From positions 334,028,089-334,092,088 of the forward strand of contig NC_053489.1 in assembly GCF_905171775.1 (NCBI RefSeq): a stretch of 64,000 bases of DNA, given 5' to 3'. Below, piece after piece: positions 46,193 to 56,570 of the stretch (positions are counted from its first letter, which is position 1; the number at the start of each line of letters is the position of its first letter). Position numbers and translations under genes: made by a program. The notes beneath the pieces were generated by a model. The model was not told the origin of the DNA and did not search any database. It saw nothing but the letters and a program-made list of their open reading frames with translations. The DNA comes from Rana temporaria (lineage: Eukaryota > Chordata > Amphibia > Anura > Ranidae).

Positions 46193-47070
46193 TAGAGGTC
46201 GACTGATTATATCGGTCGGCCGTTTTTAGAGAAATCGGCATCGGCCGATTATTATGCACAAAAGGGCCGATATTGAGGGATCGGAGGCAGGGGTGTGCTG
46301 GCTGGAAATCCTTGCCCAGCGTCTATTCTAAACAGCTGCTACCACAGCCGCTGTCTGACTTTTTTTTTTTTCCAGTGGAGGTCGTCGGCAGCGGCCGCCG
46401 ATTGGCTGTTGGTCGCCGAGCTGCATTCTGGGGTTTGTAGTTTGGAGGCGAGGCGTGCAGCATGTCAGGGGACGAATGGTGCCGTCTTTGGCCTGGGGAG
46501 GGGATGGAACGGAGCTGGGAGCGCTCGCTGGTGGCACTGATGAGGTGGCAGACTGGCAGTAAATGACACGGACGATGGGGGCAATGACAATCTGTACTGT
46601 GGGGGCAATGACAATCTGTGCTGTGGGGGGGGGGGGCAATGACGATCTGTGCTGTGGGGGGGGGGGGGGGCAATGACGATCTGTGCTGTGTGGGGTCAAT
46701 GACGATCTGTGCTGTGTGGGGTCAATGACGATCTGTGCTGTGTGGACGCAATCTGTGCTGGTGGGCACTGGTGAGAAGGTGCTGAACTGGTGGGCACTAA
46801 TGGACTACACTGGTGGGCACTAATGGATACTGATGGGCTGTACCGGTGGGCACTGACAGGTACTAATAGGCTGCACCCCACCTCTCCACCCTAAACAATA
46901 ACGTCCTCCCCACCTCTCCACCCTAGATTTTCTGAGATGAAGGAGAAAAGAAAAAAAAAATCGGCCTAAAATATCGGCCGCAAAAATCGGCAACATGTAT
47001 CGGTAATCGGCCACCCCGATTTCCAAATATCGGCATCGGCCAGAGAAAAACCCATATTGGTCGACCTCTA
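46193..47070. mobile_element. hAT MITE with perfect 8 bp duplication
   Basis: Termini TAGAGGTCGAC and GTCGACCTCTA; GTTCTGAG is duplicated exactly at 46185-46192 and 47071-47078. The subterminal sequences are rich in ATCGGC/GCCGAT motifs in both halves. The centre holds a GACGATCTGTGCTGTG minisatellite. It is non-coding and looks young given its intact duplication. Confidence 0.92.
46570..46760. repeat. About 35 bp minisatellite with G-run expansions
   Basis: Five to six copies of CAATGAC(A/G)ATCTGTGCTGTG separated by G-runs of variable length (up to 14 G near 46657-46670). Confidence 0.85.
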
Positions 47071-47078
47071 GTTCTGAG

Positions 47079-47899
47079 TAGTAGTACTTATAATACGAAA
47101 GGGTTCCACACCCACTTGCTATCACAGGCTGACGTGTTGTTGAGCTTTCAAACAAAACACAGGCAGACACCTTGAAACTTCAGATTAATAAGTGTGGACT
47201 GGTGCTAAATTCTTTCCAAATGGCACAGCATATGAGGACGCCTTGCTGCTTCAGGGCGATATAACTCAAAAGTAAAAAAAAGTAAAGAGATATGGTGCAA
47301 TACTGTGACTCACAGATTAAGCATGGACAAAAGCAAAAAAGCAGATGCACTCACGAATCCCCTCTTCAGATACAGCCTTTGAACATAGCCTTACAAGCCG
47401 CTCAGTATAGCGATCTCCTCACACGGATGAACGTCCGTTGACCGTGTCACTAGGCTCTTCCCCTTCCCCCGTCTGAAAAACACCCCCTCCCTTTTTTTTT
47501 TCTCCACTTCCGCCAATTTTTTTTTCTTTTTTTTAACCTATCTGTTCTAAAAGTAAAAATGCAGCTTTGCCTTTGATATTTACCTCCTCCTAAGTGCTGT
47601 CCTCCAAAGACTCTCTAATCCATGGTCTGATGCTGGTTCTCTTTTGGGTTAAATGAAACCGAGTAATTTTACTCTCTTCTGTGATTGTAGGGTGTCATGG
47701 CTCACCCTCTTGGGGGCAGTTCACAATGGTGCCCTGCACTCACAGTACATTGTAGCAGAGAACAAAGCTCTAATATTTACGTTTGCAATGCTCTCTGCAT
47801 CATTGGGTATTACCCCTTGCCAAATGAAATCATAGGATCACACTTCCCTCCCTTATCTCCTGCAAAGTTTTAACTCCTATGGGAAGTTCTCATTTGGAC
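47079..47899 (+). other. tdrd7 intron, unassigned repeat
   Basis: It continues the repeat seen left of the hAT element. T- and C-rich tracts lie near 47460-47535. No coding motif was found. Confidence 0.4.
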
Positions 47900-49080
47900 A
47901 AAAAAAAATCATCCAAAAATCCGAGGCTCAAGGGATAGAACCACCTCCAAAACAAATCAAGTCTCTCTGAAAGAACTTTAAGTTCCGTTGGACCAGTGTG
48001 ACCATTAAATACTTGGGTACCCACTTCCGAGCCAATATGAAAGCGATATTTCCTCCTCTTAATTTTCTTTCTTTGCTTCACAACCTGCTCCAAAATTGAG
48101 ACTCTGCAATGTTTTCCTAGTTTGAATGGTATAATATCAAGCTGTCCATTCTTCCAAAGTTCTTAAACCTTGCGTCTGCACATACCACACTCATCTCCTT
48201 TTGCTACAAAAAAATCAACTCTGATTTTTTTTTTTAATTCGTGTGGGTCAACAAATGCCCAAGACTAAAGCGACACCATCATTGCCTTTGGTCAGACTGC
48301 TGCAGACATGATGATGTAAAACAATTTGTGTTCAATCAATACATTTACACGGTTCTGTTGAATAGCCTACCCTGATGTTACCCAAAAGTCCCTTAACATC
48401 TGAAAAAACTTGAAAATGTGTGCCAAGGCCAGAGAGAAATATGGTCTCCCTAGTTGTATCACCCTTGAATCTGATAATAGGCAATCTTGCTTTCTCTCCA
48501 GGCTCAAGAGACAGTCCATTCCACCCCCTATTGCTAAAATAGCAAATAGCAAAATCTACCAAGCATCTCACTTTATCTCTTATGAATACTGGCCCACGGT
48601 GGGAAACACTCATGTCTCTACCAGACTCTTAGAATGCCAACGGATATTACATTCAGGTGCTACAAAACACCGTCCCTCCATCATAATTTTTATCCTTTTT
48701 GAAGTAAATGACCACTGTTGGTGTTACAATTTTGAAATTGGAACTATCCTCCACACCACCTGGTCCTGCCTCAAGCTGCAGCCCTTGTGGTCCAAGGTTA
48801 GAGAAATTTCTCAAATTTACAGACAACACTATTCAGATGAGCCCTGCACCCTTTTTGTTACACCTCTCTTCTATACCAGTTAAGTTCTACCTAAAATCAA
48901 TACACAGACACCTGAACGCTGCCTAGTCCTGCATTATTTTGATAGACCCCTCACCTCCCGCAGTCACATGTAGATTTGAAAAGTCAAAAAGATCAGCTCA
49001 ATGGAAGATCTTATTGTTTCCTCCCACAACAAGCATGAAATCTTGAAAAAAAAAATGGTTTTATTGGATGGAATTGTTCT
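47900..49080 (+). pseudogene. Decayed L1-type ORF2 C-terminal half
   Basis: Reading frames give Ile-Lys-Tyr-Leu-Gly (about 48004), a block after the RT palm in L1 elements, then Leu-Ser-Ile-Leu-Pro-Lys (about 48140) and Asn-Lys-Cys-Pro-Arg-Leu-Lys (about 48250). The longest frame (48410-48883) reaches the C-terminal region with a Trp-Cys-Tyr and Trp-Ser-Cys pair (about 48715-48770). Many stops divide these. It is a separate, older copy from the 30829-33160 LINE and has the opposite orientation. Confidence 0.65.
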
Positions 49081-50095
49081 TGGTGGAAAGCAAGGCCCTC
49101 ATGTATGGATACCTGAGAATTCCCTTGAGGATCCCCTGTTCACTCCCTCCTTATTCCATTCCTCTTTAGGCTGAACTTTGACTGGGCCATTCTAACACAT
49201 AAATATGCTTTGATCTAAACCATTCCATTGTAGCTCTGGCTGTATATTTAGGGTCATTGTCCTGCTGGAAGGTGAACTTCCGTTCCATTCTCAAGTCTTT
49301 TGCAGACTCTCCAACATGTTTTCTTCTAAGATTGCCCTGTATTTGGCTTAGAGCTGCACGATCGTCAAGAATCGAGAATCGTTATCGCAATCTTTTTCCG
49401 TTGCAATTCTTGACACAGGGTTTCATGATCTTTGACATGAAAATAATTTTCTCTCTGCACTTTGGTATGCAAAGAATTTCCTGTCTGCTCTCAGCCAAAA
49501 GTCAGTCTGGGCAATCTGCCAAGTTTTGAAAACATTCTTTATCAGTGGAAAGTTAAGTCTAAACATTGACTTTTTCTGTATGTAAATTAGGAACGTTTAA
49601 CCACTTAAACACCAAACCTTTTTCTGACAGCTCTTTTCAAGTTAAAATCAGTGGCCCAGATTCAAGAAGCACTTGCGCGGGAGCAAGTGTGATTTGCGCG
49701 GCGCAAGTACTGATTTGCTCCCATGCAAATTTGCGGCTGATTCTGTAAACCAGTTAAGCCTGTTTTGCGGCCATTTTCCCGCGCACGCAGCCTAGCTGCT
49801 CCGGCGCAATTTGCGCGCAATTTTGCGCGGGGTGTAAGTTGCGCCTTCATGGAATTCCCTCAGCGAATATGCAAATTAGGTACTGCCGATGATTCAGAAA
49901 CATGCGCGTGTGATGCGCATCTTGCGCTGGAAGCGCGCAAGCTTTTTTCCCCGGGCAAACTTGCTCCTGCTAAAAGCAGGGGCAAGTTAGCAAAAGATGG
50001 CCAAATGTCATCTGAAGGAGCGCGCAACTTCAGCAGCACCTAGACAGACGAGCTGAACAAGCAGAGCACCCACATTTTCGGGACCTCACACCAAC

Positions 50096-51102
50096 ATGCC
50101 AGGGGCAGCTATGGTTCTTGATATTCTATTGACTGAGCCGACTCGTAGGAGGGCACGGGAGAGGATTTACAGAGGGCGCTACAACCTTTTTGATATGAGT
50201 GATAATGAGGTGTATCGCATGTTTCGCTTCAGCCCTGAAGTCATCCTTGAGTTGGTAACAATCCTGCAGGATGACATCAGCAGCCCGACCCATCGGGGAC
50301 AGGCAGTGCAGCCACTGGTGAAGGTAGTGGCAACCCTTCATTTTTTGTCAAGTGGCTCATTTCAGCGCACAGGTGGAATGGTGGCGGGGATGTCCCAATC
50401 CAGCATGAGCAGGTGTGTGCACCAAGTGATCCCTGCAATACTCAGACGCATGGGCACACAATTTATCAAACCAACCACGGCTGACCTGCGGCAGAAGGCA
50501 ATCAGTGATTTTTATGCAATAGCCAGATTTCCACGCACTGTGGGTGCAATAGATTGTACCCATGTGGCACTACGCCCCCCCCCCCCGGCTCCTCGAGCAT
50601 ATCTACTGCAACAGGAAGCATTGGCATTCGATAAATGTGCAGATGATTGTGGATGCACATGGCCTCATATGGCATGTCCATGCCAAACACCCAGGGTCAA
50701 GCCATGACAGTTTTATTTACCGACACAGCCCCATCCCAACCGAGTTTGACCAGAACATGTATGGAGACAGCTGGCTGATTGGTGAGTGACATGGGTGTCA
50801 GGTATGACTGCCCCCCCCCCCCCCCATGATGCACACATCACAAGGGGCACATGCACGACTAACATCCTCCTGTCTTTTCCCTTCCAGGTGACTCTGCATA
50901 TGCCCTGGGACCTCACATGATGACCCCATTCCGTAACCCTCAAACACCAGGAGAGGAAAGATATAACGAAGCCCATGCACGTACCCGTGCGGTGGTGGAG
51001 CGCACATTTGGCATCCTTAAATCTCGATTCAGATGTCTGGATAAATCAGGGGGGAACCATGCAACCCCCCCCCCCCCCAAGAAACACTACCGGATCTTCT
51101 GA
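50096..51102 (+). pseudogene. Harbinger transposase, one intron, poly-C frameshift
   Basis: The nuclease of the DDE_Tnp_4 family cuts and pastes the element and acts with the Myb-like partner. ATG 50096 opens a frame with the N-terminal HTH-like part (Asp-Asn-Glu-Val-Tyr-Arg-Met-Phe-Arg-Phe, about 50200), Met-Ser-Gln-Ser-Ser-Met-Ser-Arg (about 50390) and Gly-Ala-Ile-Asp-Cys-Thr-His-Val (first catalytic Asp, about 50540). At the C run (about 50573-50586) the frame shifts; the next frame gives Val-Asp-Ala-His-Gly and Gly-Ser-Ser-His-Asp-Ser (second Asp, about 50707). An intron 50782-50887 (GTGAGT...CCAG) leads to Gly-Asp-Ser-Ala-Tyr and Val-Val-Glu-Arg-Thr-Phe-Gly (catalytic Glu, about 50996). 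The C terminus is lost at a second C run near 51065. Confidence 0.88.
50782..50887 (+). other. Intron of the Harbinger transposase
   Basis: 106 bp from GTGAGT to TTCCAG, joining Trp-Leu-Ile-Gly to Asp-Ser-Ala-Tyr in frame. It contains a C15 tract at about 50811-50825. Confidence 0.85.
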
Positions 51103-51569
51103 GGGAAGAGCAATCCGGAATGGTCTTGTGGAACGTCTCTTTGCACATTAAACACACCCTGATCTTGTCACAAGTATAATGCATGTATGCACACCACTGT
51201 AGTCCCTAGCACACACCCGACACATGCACCCCAAATTGGATTAGACCCAACAATACCCCATGGTATTAGGGAGCAGCAACGCCGCGTCAAGGCTCCAATT
51301 ATGTTGCTGTCCATTCATACACCTTTCACATGGCAGAGGGTGACACCCCTTTTCCAGCAGGAGTGCCACCCCCCCCCCATTCACACACCAGTCACACTGT
51401 AGTATACACTCCTCACCGTGTGTAGGGACTACAAATATATATAAAAGCTCATATCCTGAGCATATCTCAAAAAAATAAATAAATCATATTCTGTGCATAA
51501 AAAAAATGTAGAAATTATATTATTTTTTTGTTTTTTTCTTTGGGCCAAGGATGCCCCGGCTCTGGCTCC
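51103..51569. other. Intergenic spacer between convergent Harbinger genes
   Basis: AT- and C-rich, without coding signal. AATAAATAAAT near 51474 could serve as a polyadenylation signal for the + gene. Confidence 0.45.
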
Positions 51570-53116
51570 TCAATCTCCGTGGTGCGGAGGAGGCATGGGG
51601 TGGGGATTGAGGGGGGGGGGGGGAGCATCAACCCCTACTTCCAGACTCCGCGCAGGTGGTGGCTGCATGCCCTCCATGGCGTTGGCCAGGCGGGCGAGGA
51701 TGGTGTTGGTCTGGGCCAACATCCTCATTTGGCGGGTGGTGGTATCCCGCTGATGACGGTGGGTCATTCTCCCCTCCTCCCGCACTGCAGCGGTGTTGGC
51801 CTGCACAGCAGCGGTATTGGCCTCCACCGCAGCTGCCATCCTGCTTAATAAGGCGGGTGTGGTCTCCTGAGCCACCAAGCAGGTGACTATGGCCTTGGAG
51901 TTGCCACTTATTTCCCCCAGGCTCTGTGAGACATGTTTGTCCCGGTCCGCATGCAGGGTGAGGGCATGCTGCACAGAGGTGGAGGTGGATGCCATGCTGT
52001 CCGCCAGACGACGCACCTCTCCCACCATGTCCCCTATATGGCGGGTCTGCAGGGCCTGCTCCTCCAGCAGACCGTCACGGAGGCTGGAGGATATATGCCT
52101 TGTTTTGGACTGAGCCTTCCTGGGAGGAGAGGCTCGGGCACGGACAGCGGGAGAAGGGAAGGGGTCCACAATGGAGGGGCTTGCCCTGGAGGGGGATGAC
52201 GTGCTGGGCGGGGGGGTGGTGGGTTGCCCAGGGATGGTGGTATCCTCCTGGAGGGAGCCAGAGTCCTCCTGGATGAGGAAAAAGGAATCCTCCTCCAAAA
52301 CCACTTCCTCCACCATACTTGGCCCCGGTAGGATCTCCTCCTGGACCAGCATAGACAGAACGTCCATGGGGCCTGACTGGACCCCTGGCTCTGGTATGGA
52401 TGGGCTGGGTCGACACGCAGCCGAAGACGGCCCAGCTTCATCTTCCTCATCACCACCTGTGGATGACACCAAAACGAAATATTTTGCTGGTGCAACACAC
52501 TGCTCACATGTTCATTTCTACCCCCTCCCATGATGCACAGCAGATATGAAACAAAAATAATACTTCCATCTTGACTTCTACCCACAAATATGTTCACTTC
52601 TACCCCCTCCCATGATGCACAGCAGATATGAAACAAAAATAATACTTCCATCTTGACTTCTACCCCCTTCCATGATGCACAGCAGATATGAAACAAAAAT
52701 AACTTACCAGTCCCCAAGTTCCCAACAGTGGAGTCGTACCCTTCAAGTCCCTCCACCTGCTCCTGCACGGAAGTTTGGGCAATAAGCTCCTCCTCATGAT
52801 TTAGCCGGATCTTACATCGCGGCCCACCTCCCGTGCCACCGGTATATTTTCTGATAAGAGCCAGTTTATCCCGGACCCTGCGCCTCATATCGTTGAGCTT
52901 TTTCTGGATGTCATCCCAGGTACGCTCTTCATTACCCAGGGCATTGATGTCCAGGGCTATGGCTTCATAGATAGCCCTCCTTTGGGCAACGGTGGTGTTT
53001 GCCCGCTGGGCACCATATAGAACTTCTTTATGTTGCTGGAGTGCAGCAATTAAGATGTCCATCTCCGCAGCCACAAAGTTGGCCTTCCTTTTTTTAGTCC
53101 CTTTGGGAGGTGCCAT
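51570..53116 (-). CDS. Harbinger Myb/SANT-like DNA-binding protein, intact
   Basis: The coding sequence is two exons, 53116-52708 and 52456-51570, joined over an intron with GTAAGT and ACAG borders. Together they total 1296 bases, exactly 432 codons including TGA, with no internal stop. Residues 1-115 form the trihelix/Myb-like domain: a basic Lys-Lys-Arg-Lys start, Ile-Ala-Ala-Leu, and Thr-Trp-Asp-Asp-Ile-Gln-Lys-Lys-Leu-Asn-Asp-Met-Arg-Arg-Arg. The middle is acidic and Pro/Ser-rich. The C-terminal third repeats Glu-Ala-Asn-Thr-Ala-Ala-Val-Gln-Ala-Asn and has coiled-coil character. Harbinger partners of this type bind the transposon ends and bring the transposase to the nucleus. The ATG at 53116 was chosen over an upstream in-frame ATG (53194) because it precedes the conserved basic start. 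Confidence 0.82.
52457..52707 (-). repeat. Intron with 5'-splice-site-proximal tandem repeat
   Basis: Three copies of CATGATGCACAGCAGATATG (52530, 52611, 52671 on +) lie at spacings of about 81 and 60 bp. On the minus strand each copy begins with GT(A)TTATTTTTG or GTAAGTTATTTTTG, so the repeat copies the sequence next to the splice donor. Confidence 0.8.
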
Positions 53117-53537
53117 CTCTTGAAAATGGGCTGAATTTCCTTGCTCGGGGGGGTAGGAAAAAGCAGGATGAAATTCAGCAAAGAACCTGCGCAAGTCTGC
53201 TCCTATTTATTTGCTCAGTGCAAGCAGCTGAGCAGGATTTGCCCTGAAAGTATGCTAGGCGCAGTTTGACGCATGCGCAGACGGCAGCGCTCTACCTGCG
53301 CATGCGTGCGCCCGGCGCAAACCTCTGCTGAGCCGAAAATTCCTCATTTACATAGGGGCACACCCACATTGACTTGCACGGCCTTGCGCCCTCAGCTTTG
53401 CCTTTAAACAGGAGCAAATTAACTGAACAAACGATTCCTGAATCAGGTGGCAATTTGGCAAAATTGCTCCAGCGCAGAGAAATTCAGCTGAGCAGCTCAT
53501 GTGTAAGTAATGGGCAAATCTACCTGAATCTGGGCCA
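53117..53537. other. Harbinger right subterminal region
   Basis: It holds the promoter side of the Myb-like gene and the right terminal repeat. GCGCA-rich motifs match the left subterminal region (49670-50040). No other gene was seen. Confidence 0.5.
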
Positions 53538-54190
53538 TTATTTTTTTTGCTAGAAAATTACTTGGAACCCCCAAACATTATATCATTTTTTTTAGTAGAG
53601 ACCCTAGACAATAAAATGGCGGTTGTTGCAATATTTTATGTTGCACTGTATTTGCACAGCAGTCTTTGTAAATGCAATTTTTTTTGGGAAAAAAAACTAG
53701 CCAGTAAAGTTACCCCATTTTTTTTTTTTGTATAAATGTAAAAGATTTTACGCCGTGAGAGAATAGTGATCTTCATTCTAAGCAAAAAAATTGCGATTCT
53801 CATTTTGCCCAGAATCGTGCAGCTCTAATTTGGCTCCATCCATACTAGCTTTCCTGTCCCTGCTGAAGAAGAGCATCCCCACAACGTGATGCTGTCACCA
53901 CCATGTTTCATCGTGATGTGCAGTGTTAGTTTTCCACCATACATATTGTTTTGCTTTTAGGTTCAAAGTTAAATTTTGGTCTCATCTGACCAGAGTACAG
54001 TCTTCTACATGTTGGCTGTTTTCCCCACATGGCTTATCGTAAACAAGACTTCTTTATGGCTTTTTTTTCAACAATAGCTTTGTTCTTGCCTCTGTTCCGT
54101 AAAGGCCAGATTTGTGGAGTGCACGACGAATAGTTGTCCTGTGAACAGATTCTCCCACCTAAGCTCTGGATCTCTGCAGCTTCTCTAGAG

Positions 54191-54610
54191 TTACCATGGG
54201 TCTCTTTTCTGCTCCCCCCCCCCCCCCCGGTCTGGACCAAGGCATTGCTGAGCTCCTATACAGACTGAGGTGCAACCTGGCTGCGTCGGATGGACAAACA
54301 TCATTTCCCAGAGGTTTACTTTCAGGCGAGCATGGGGGCCTTGCACTGGCATCAATGCCTTCATCCTCCAGGAACTGGATGCATACCCTTGCCACATGAT
54401 GCCGTGCATTGTCGTGCACCAGGAGGAGCCCAGGAACCACTTCACCAGCATAGGGTCTGACATTGGGTCCAAGGATTTTATCGCGATGACTAATGGCAGA
54501 GTGTCCCTCCATGGATATGCCTCCCCAGACCATCACTGACCCACCACCAAACCGGTCATGCTGAAGGATGTTACAGGCAGCATAACGTTCTGTCTATGTG
54601 CAGACTTGCG
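54191..54610 (-). pseudogene. Second Tc1-like transposase fragment
   Basis: The minus-strand frame (54536-54159) contains Met-Met-Val-Trp-Gly-Gly-Ile and Leu-Leu-Val-His-Asp-Asn-Ala-Arg-His-His (second catalytic Asp, about 54410), then Pro-Glu-Ser-Lys-Pro-Leu in place of the usual Pro-Asp-Leu-Asn-Pro-Ile with the last acidic residue. A C run at 54217-54228 joins it to the other Tc1 piece. It is a different Tc1 family from 49170-54190, now inactive. Confidence 0.8.
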
Positions 54611-54639
54611 TGGCTTAAGAACTGGTCAGATGAGTTTCC

Positions 54640-55351
54640 ATGTAAGAAGTTATTGGCAGGGTTCCCTTTCCATGGGAAACGTTTGGTGATGAACTGGACA
54701 AGTACATCCAAAAGACTTCCGGAGGAAAGAGTTCTTTACTTCCAGTAAAAAGGACCAGGCGTCCCTCATCCTAAAACCTCAGGGACTTCCTCAGGTATTT
54801 CAGCGCCAAGGCAGTTCCACTACCAACAGGGCGCTGGGGCCAGGGGCAAGCCGCAAGAAAAAAAAACCTGGGTCCAGAACTTTTCTAAACCTGGCACAAA
54901 GTCCTCGTTTAGAGGGGATGCCCCCACTCTATTGGGTGGGGGGGAAGACTGCGCCAATTCGCAGACACTTTGAGAACGGTGGTGCAGGACAAGTAGGTCA
55001 CCTCAAAAGTGTACTGCAGTTACAAGCTGGACTTATGGAGGTTTCCGCCACAGAGGTTTTTAATATCAAATGTTCCCGCGGATCCTCCAAAAAGAAACCA
55101 GATTCTTTCATGCACTAGAGCAGTTGGTGCATCGGGGAGTGATCATACAGGTTCCAGTGTCCAAAAGAGGCACTGTGTTTTTATTCAAATGGAGACATTA
55201 GGCCAATTTTGGACCTAAGATTCCTGAATCAATATCTGTTAATCCAATCCTTCAGGATGGAGTCAGTCTGCTCGGTAGTAGCCTTGCTCCAGATGGGAGA
55301 CTTCTTAGCCTCCATCGATTTTAAGGACGCGGATTTACACGTACCTATTTC
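54640..55351 (+). pseudogene. DIRS-F gag end and RT start
   Basis: Discontinuous frames: Phe-Pro-Phe-His-Gly-Lys-Arg-Leu (about 54670), which matches the LPFKGERLF block of DIRS-E; a Gln-rich basic tail; and an RT N-terminal segment with a Leu-Val-His-Arg-Gly-Val-Ile block (about 55122). Many stops. Confidence 0.65.
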
Positions 55352-55545
55352 TGTTCCGTTCATGGACGGACACAGCAGCAATTGACCTTAGGGGTATTAT
55401 CCTTCCTTTTAGGAGATTGACTAGGCAGAAATCGGCACTTTAAGTGTTAAAACACTTCACACAGTACCTCCCAGGGGGCGGATCCCCCGGGTACATCCCT
55501 CTCTCTGCCTCATGCAGCCCCAGTTCGTAACAAGCAGTACAAACA

Positions 55546-55552
<7 letters not shown>
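55352..55552 (+). repeat. DIRS-E left inverted terminal repeat
   Basis: It starts TGTTCCGTTCATGGACGGAC and ends near AACAAGCAGTACAAACAATC; it is the complement of about 60520-60715. Confidence 0.88.
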
Positions 55553-55576
<24 letters not shown>

Positions 55577-56570
55577 GCAGCCCCAGTTTTTTCTGCCTAG
55601 TGTCAGGAGATGACATAGCTCTTCTGGGCCCATGTGCTCTAGAGGATTTTTTGCTTTTTTTTTTTCCCGCTTTGTTTTATTTTATTCCTGCATTTTTGGA
55701 TCCTGGGATCTACAATCAACTGCCGATTGGGTGACAGGCTGGATCCTTGTAGTCCCCCCATGTTCGGCCATCGAGCGCGTGCCGGCCTTTAGCTACGCGC
55801 TGGGCTGTCCACGACATGCCCCATTACTCCAGGGGTGGCCGGTGAGCTATATGCTCCAGGGCACACATATGGCCGTGTCACAGTGTGCCGGGCCGACAGC
55901 CATGCCATAACTGCGCGGAAGATGGTTCTGTCTGGAATGACTCCAGCCGGTGGTCGCAGGACGGGTAAGTAGCACTCCCCTTGCCGTGGCATGGTGGTTC
56001 GGCTGGTGCATTTCTGGGGAGGTCGATCGGGGGTCTGGCCTACTTTCCTCTCTCCCTCCTTCCCAACATTTTGGGTGGTCGGCCGTGAGGTGGGGGGTCC
56101 GCCTGGGAGGCTCCGTTCGGGGGCTGCTGTCGGGTGCTGTTTGCTTTTTTTTATTGCTGCCGTGTGTGCTGGAGGGGGGGGCTAAAGGGGTCCTGCATGT
56201 TGGCTGTTTTTTACGGTGTGTTTGGCGCGGTTTGTGCTTTACAATGTGCTCGCCCGCCATTTTGCCGGTGATGGCTGCTTTTAAAAAAAAATGATTGACG
56301 GCCATTTTCTTGTAGCCCGCATGCTAATTTTTGCATGTCGGCGGCCCTTTTGGATGAGCGTTTTGCCTCCAGCGGCCAGAATAATGGCGCGAACGGCTGC
56401 AGCACACTTCCTTAAGGACGGCACAGCACGGACAGCGCACTGGGCAGTCACAGCAGCAGTACAGCCTGGTCAGGTGGTGAGTCCTCTGGGGGGGTTCCCT
56501 GCTCTCTGTTGCGGTCGGGAGGGTGACCTGTGGGTCTTGCCTTGCAGTACAAGGGTGGCAGTGGGTCAGC
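55553..56570 (+). other. DIRS-E 5' leader
   Basis: It opens with a T23 tract and has no supported ORF. The blocks GGCCATCGAGCGCGTG and TAGCTACGCGCTGGG are shared with DIRS-C. It probably contains the promoter and packaging signals, but none can be pointed out. Confidence 0.55.

Larger units (their letters stand above)
49652..53537. mobile_element. Harbinger/PIF transposon with both genes
   Basis: Ends TGGCCCAGATTCA and TGAATCTGGGCCA are inverted. TTA follows the right end (53538-53540), and TTA also occurs seven bases left of the left end (49642-49644), so the usual 3 bp duplication is probable but not clean. It carries a HARBI1-like transposase on + (50096-51102) and a Myb/SANT-like DNA-binding protein on the minus strand (53116-51570). 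The two converge, the standard two-gene layout for this superfamily. Confidence 0.85.
49349..53827. mobile_element. hAT-type element (TAGAGCTGCAC family), copy 2
   Basis: Termini TAGAGCTGCACGAT and ATCGTGCAGCTCTA; an exact 8 bp duplication ATTTGGCT at 49341-49348 and 53828-53835. Own sequence is about 49349-49651 and 53538-53827 only, without a transposase; the 3.9 kb between is a Harbinger element. It is the same family as 4169-5266. Confidence 0.92.
49170..54190 (-). mobile_element. Tc1-like relic hosting a hAT element
   Basis: 49170-49348 and 53836-54190 are the two halves of one Tc1-type transposase region, read on the minus strand. The + strand shows the familiar GGGTCATTGTCCTGCTGGAA, GTCTCATCTGACCAGAGTAC and GTTGTCCTGTGAACAGATTC blocks in correct order. 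The hAT insertion with its 8 bp duplication separates them. Stops are frequent; no terminal repeat is seen. Confidence 0.75.

Noticed and set aside
46323..46881. His/Pro-rich minus-strand frames
   Set aside because: They translate a GATCTGTGCTGTG minisatellite inside a hAT MITE.
51528..52533. Plus-strand frames opposite the Myb-like gene
   Set aside because: They are antisense shadows in GC-rich coding sequence; the minus strand has the spliced open frame with domain features.
52512..52700. Regulatory repeat cluster
   Set aside because: It is simply a tandem repeat within the intron of the Harbinger gene; no factor site can be argued.
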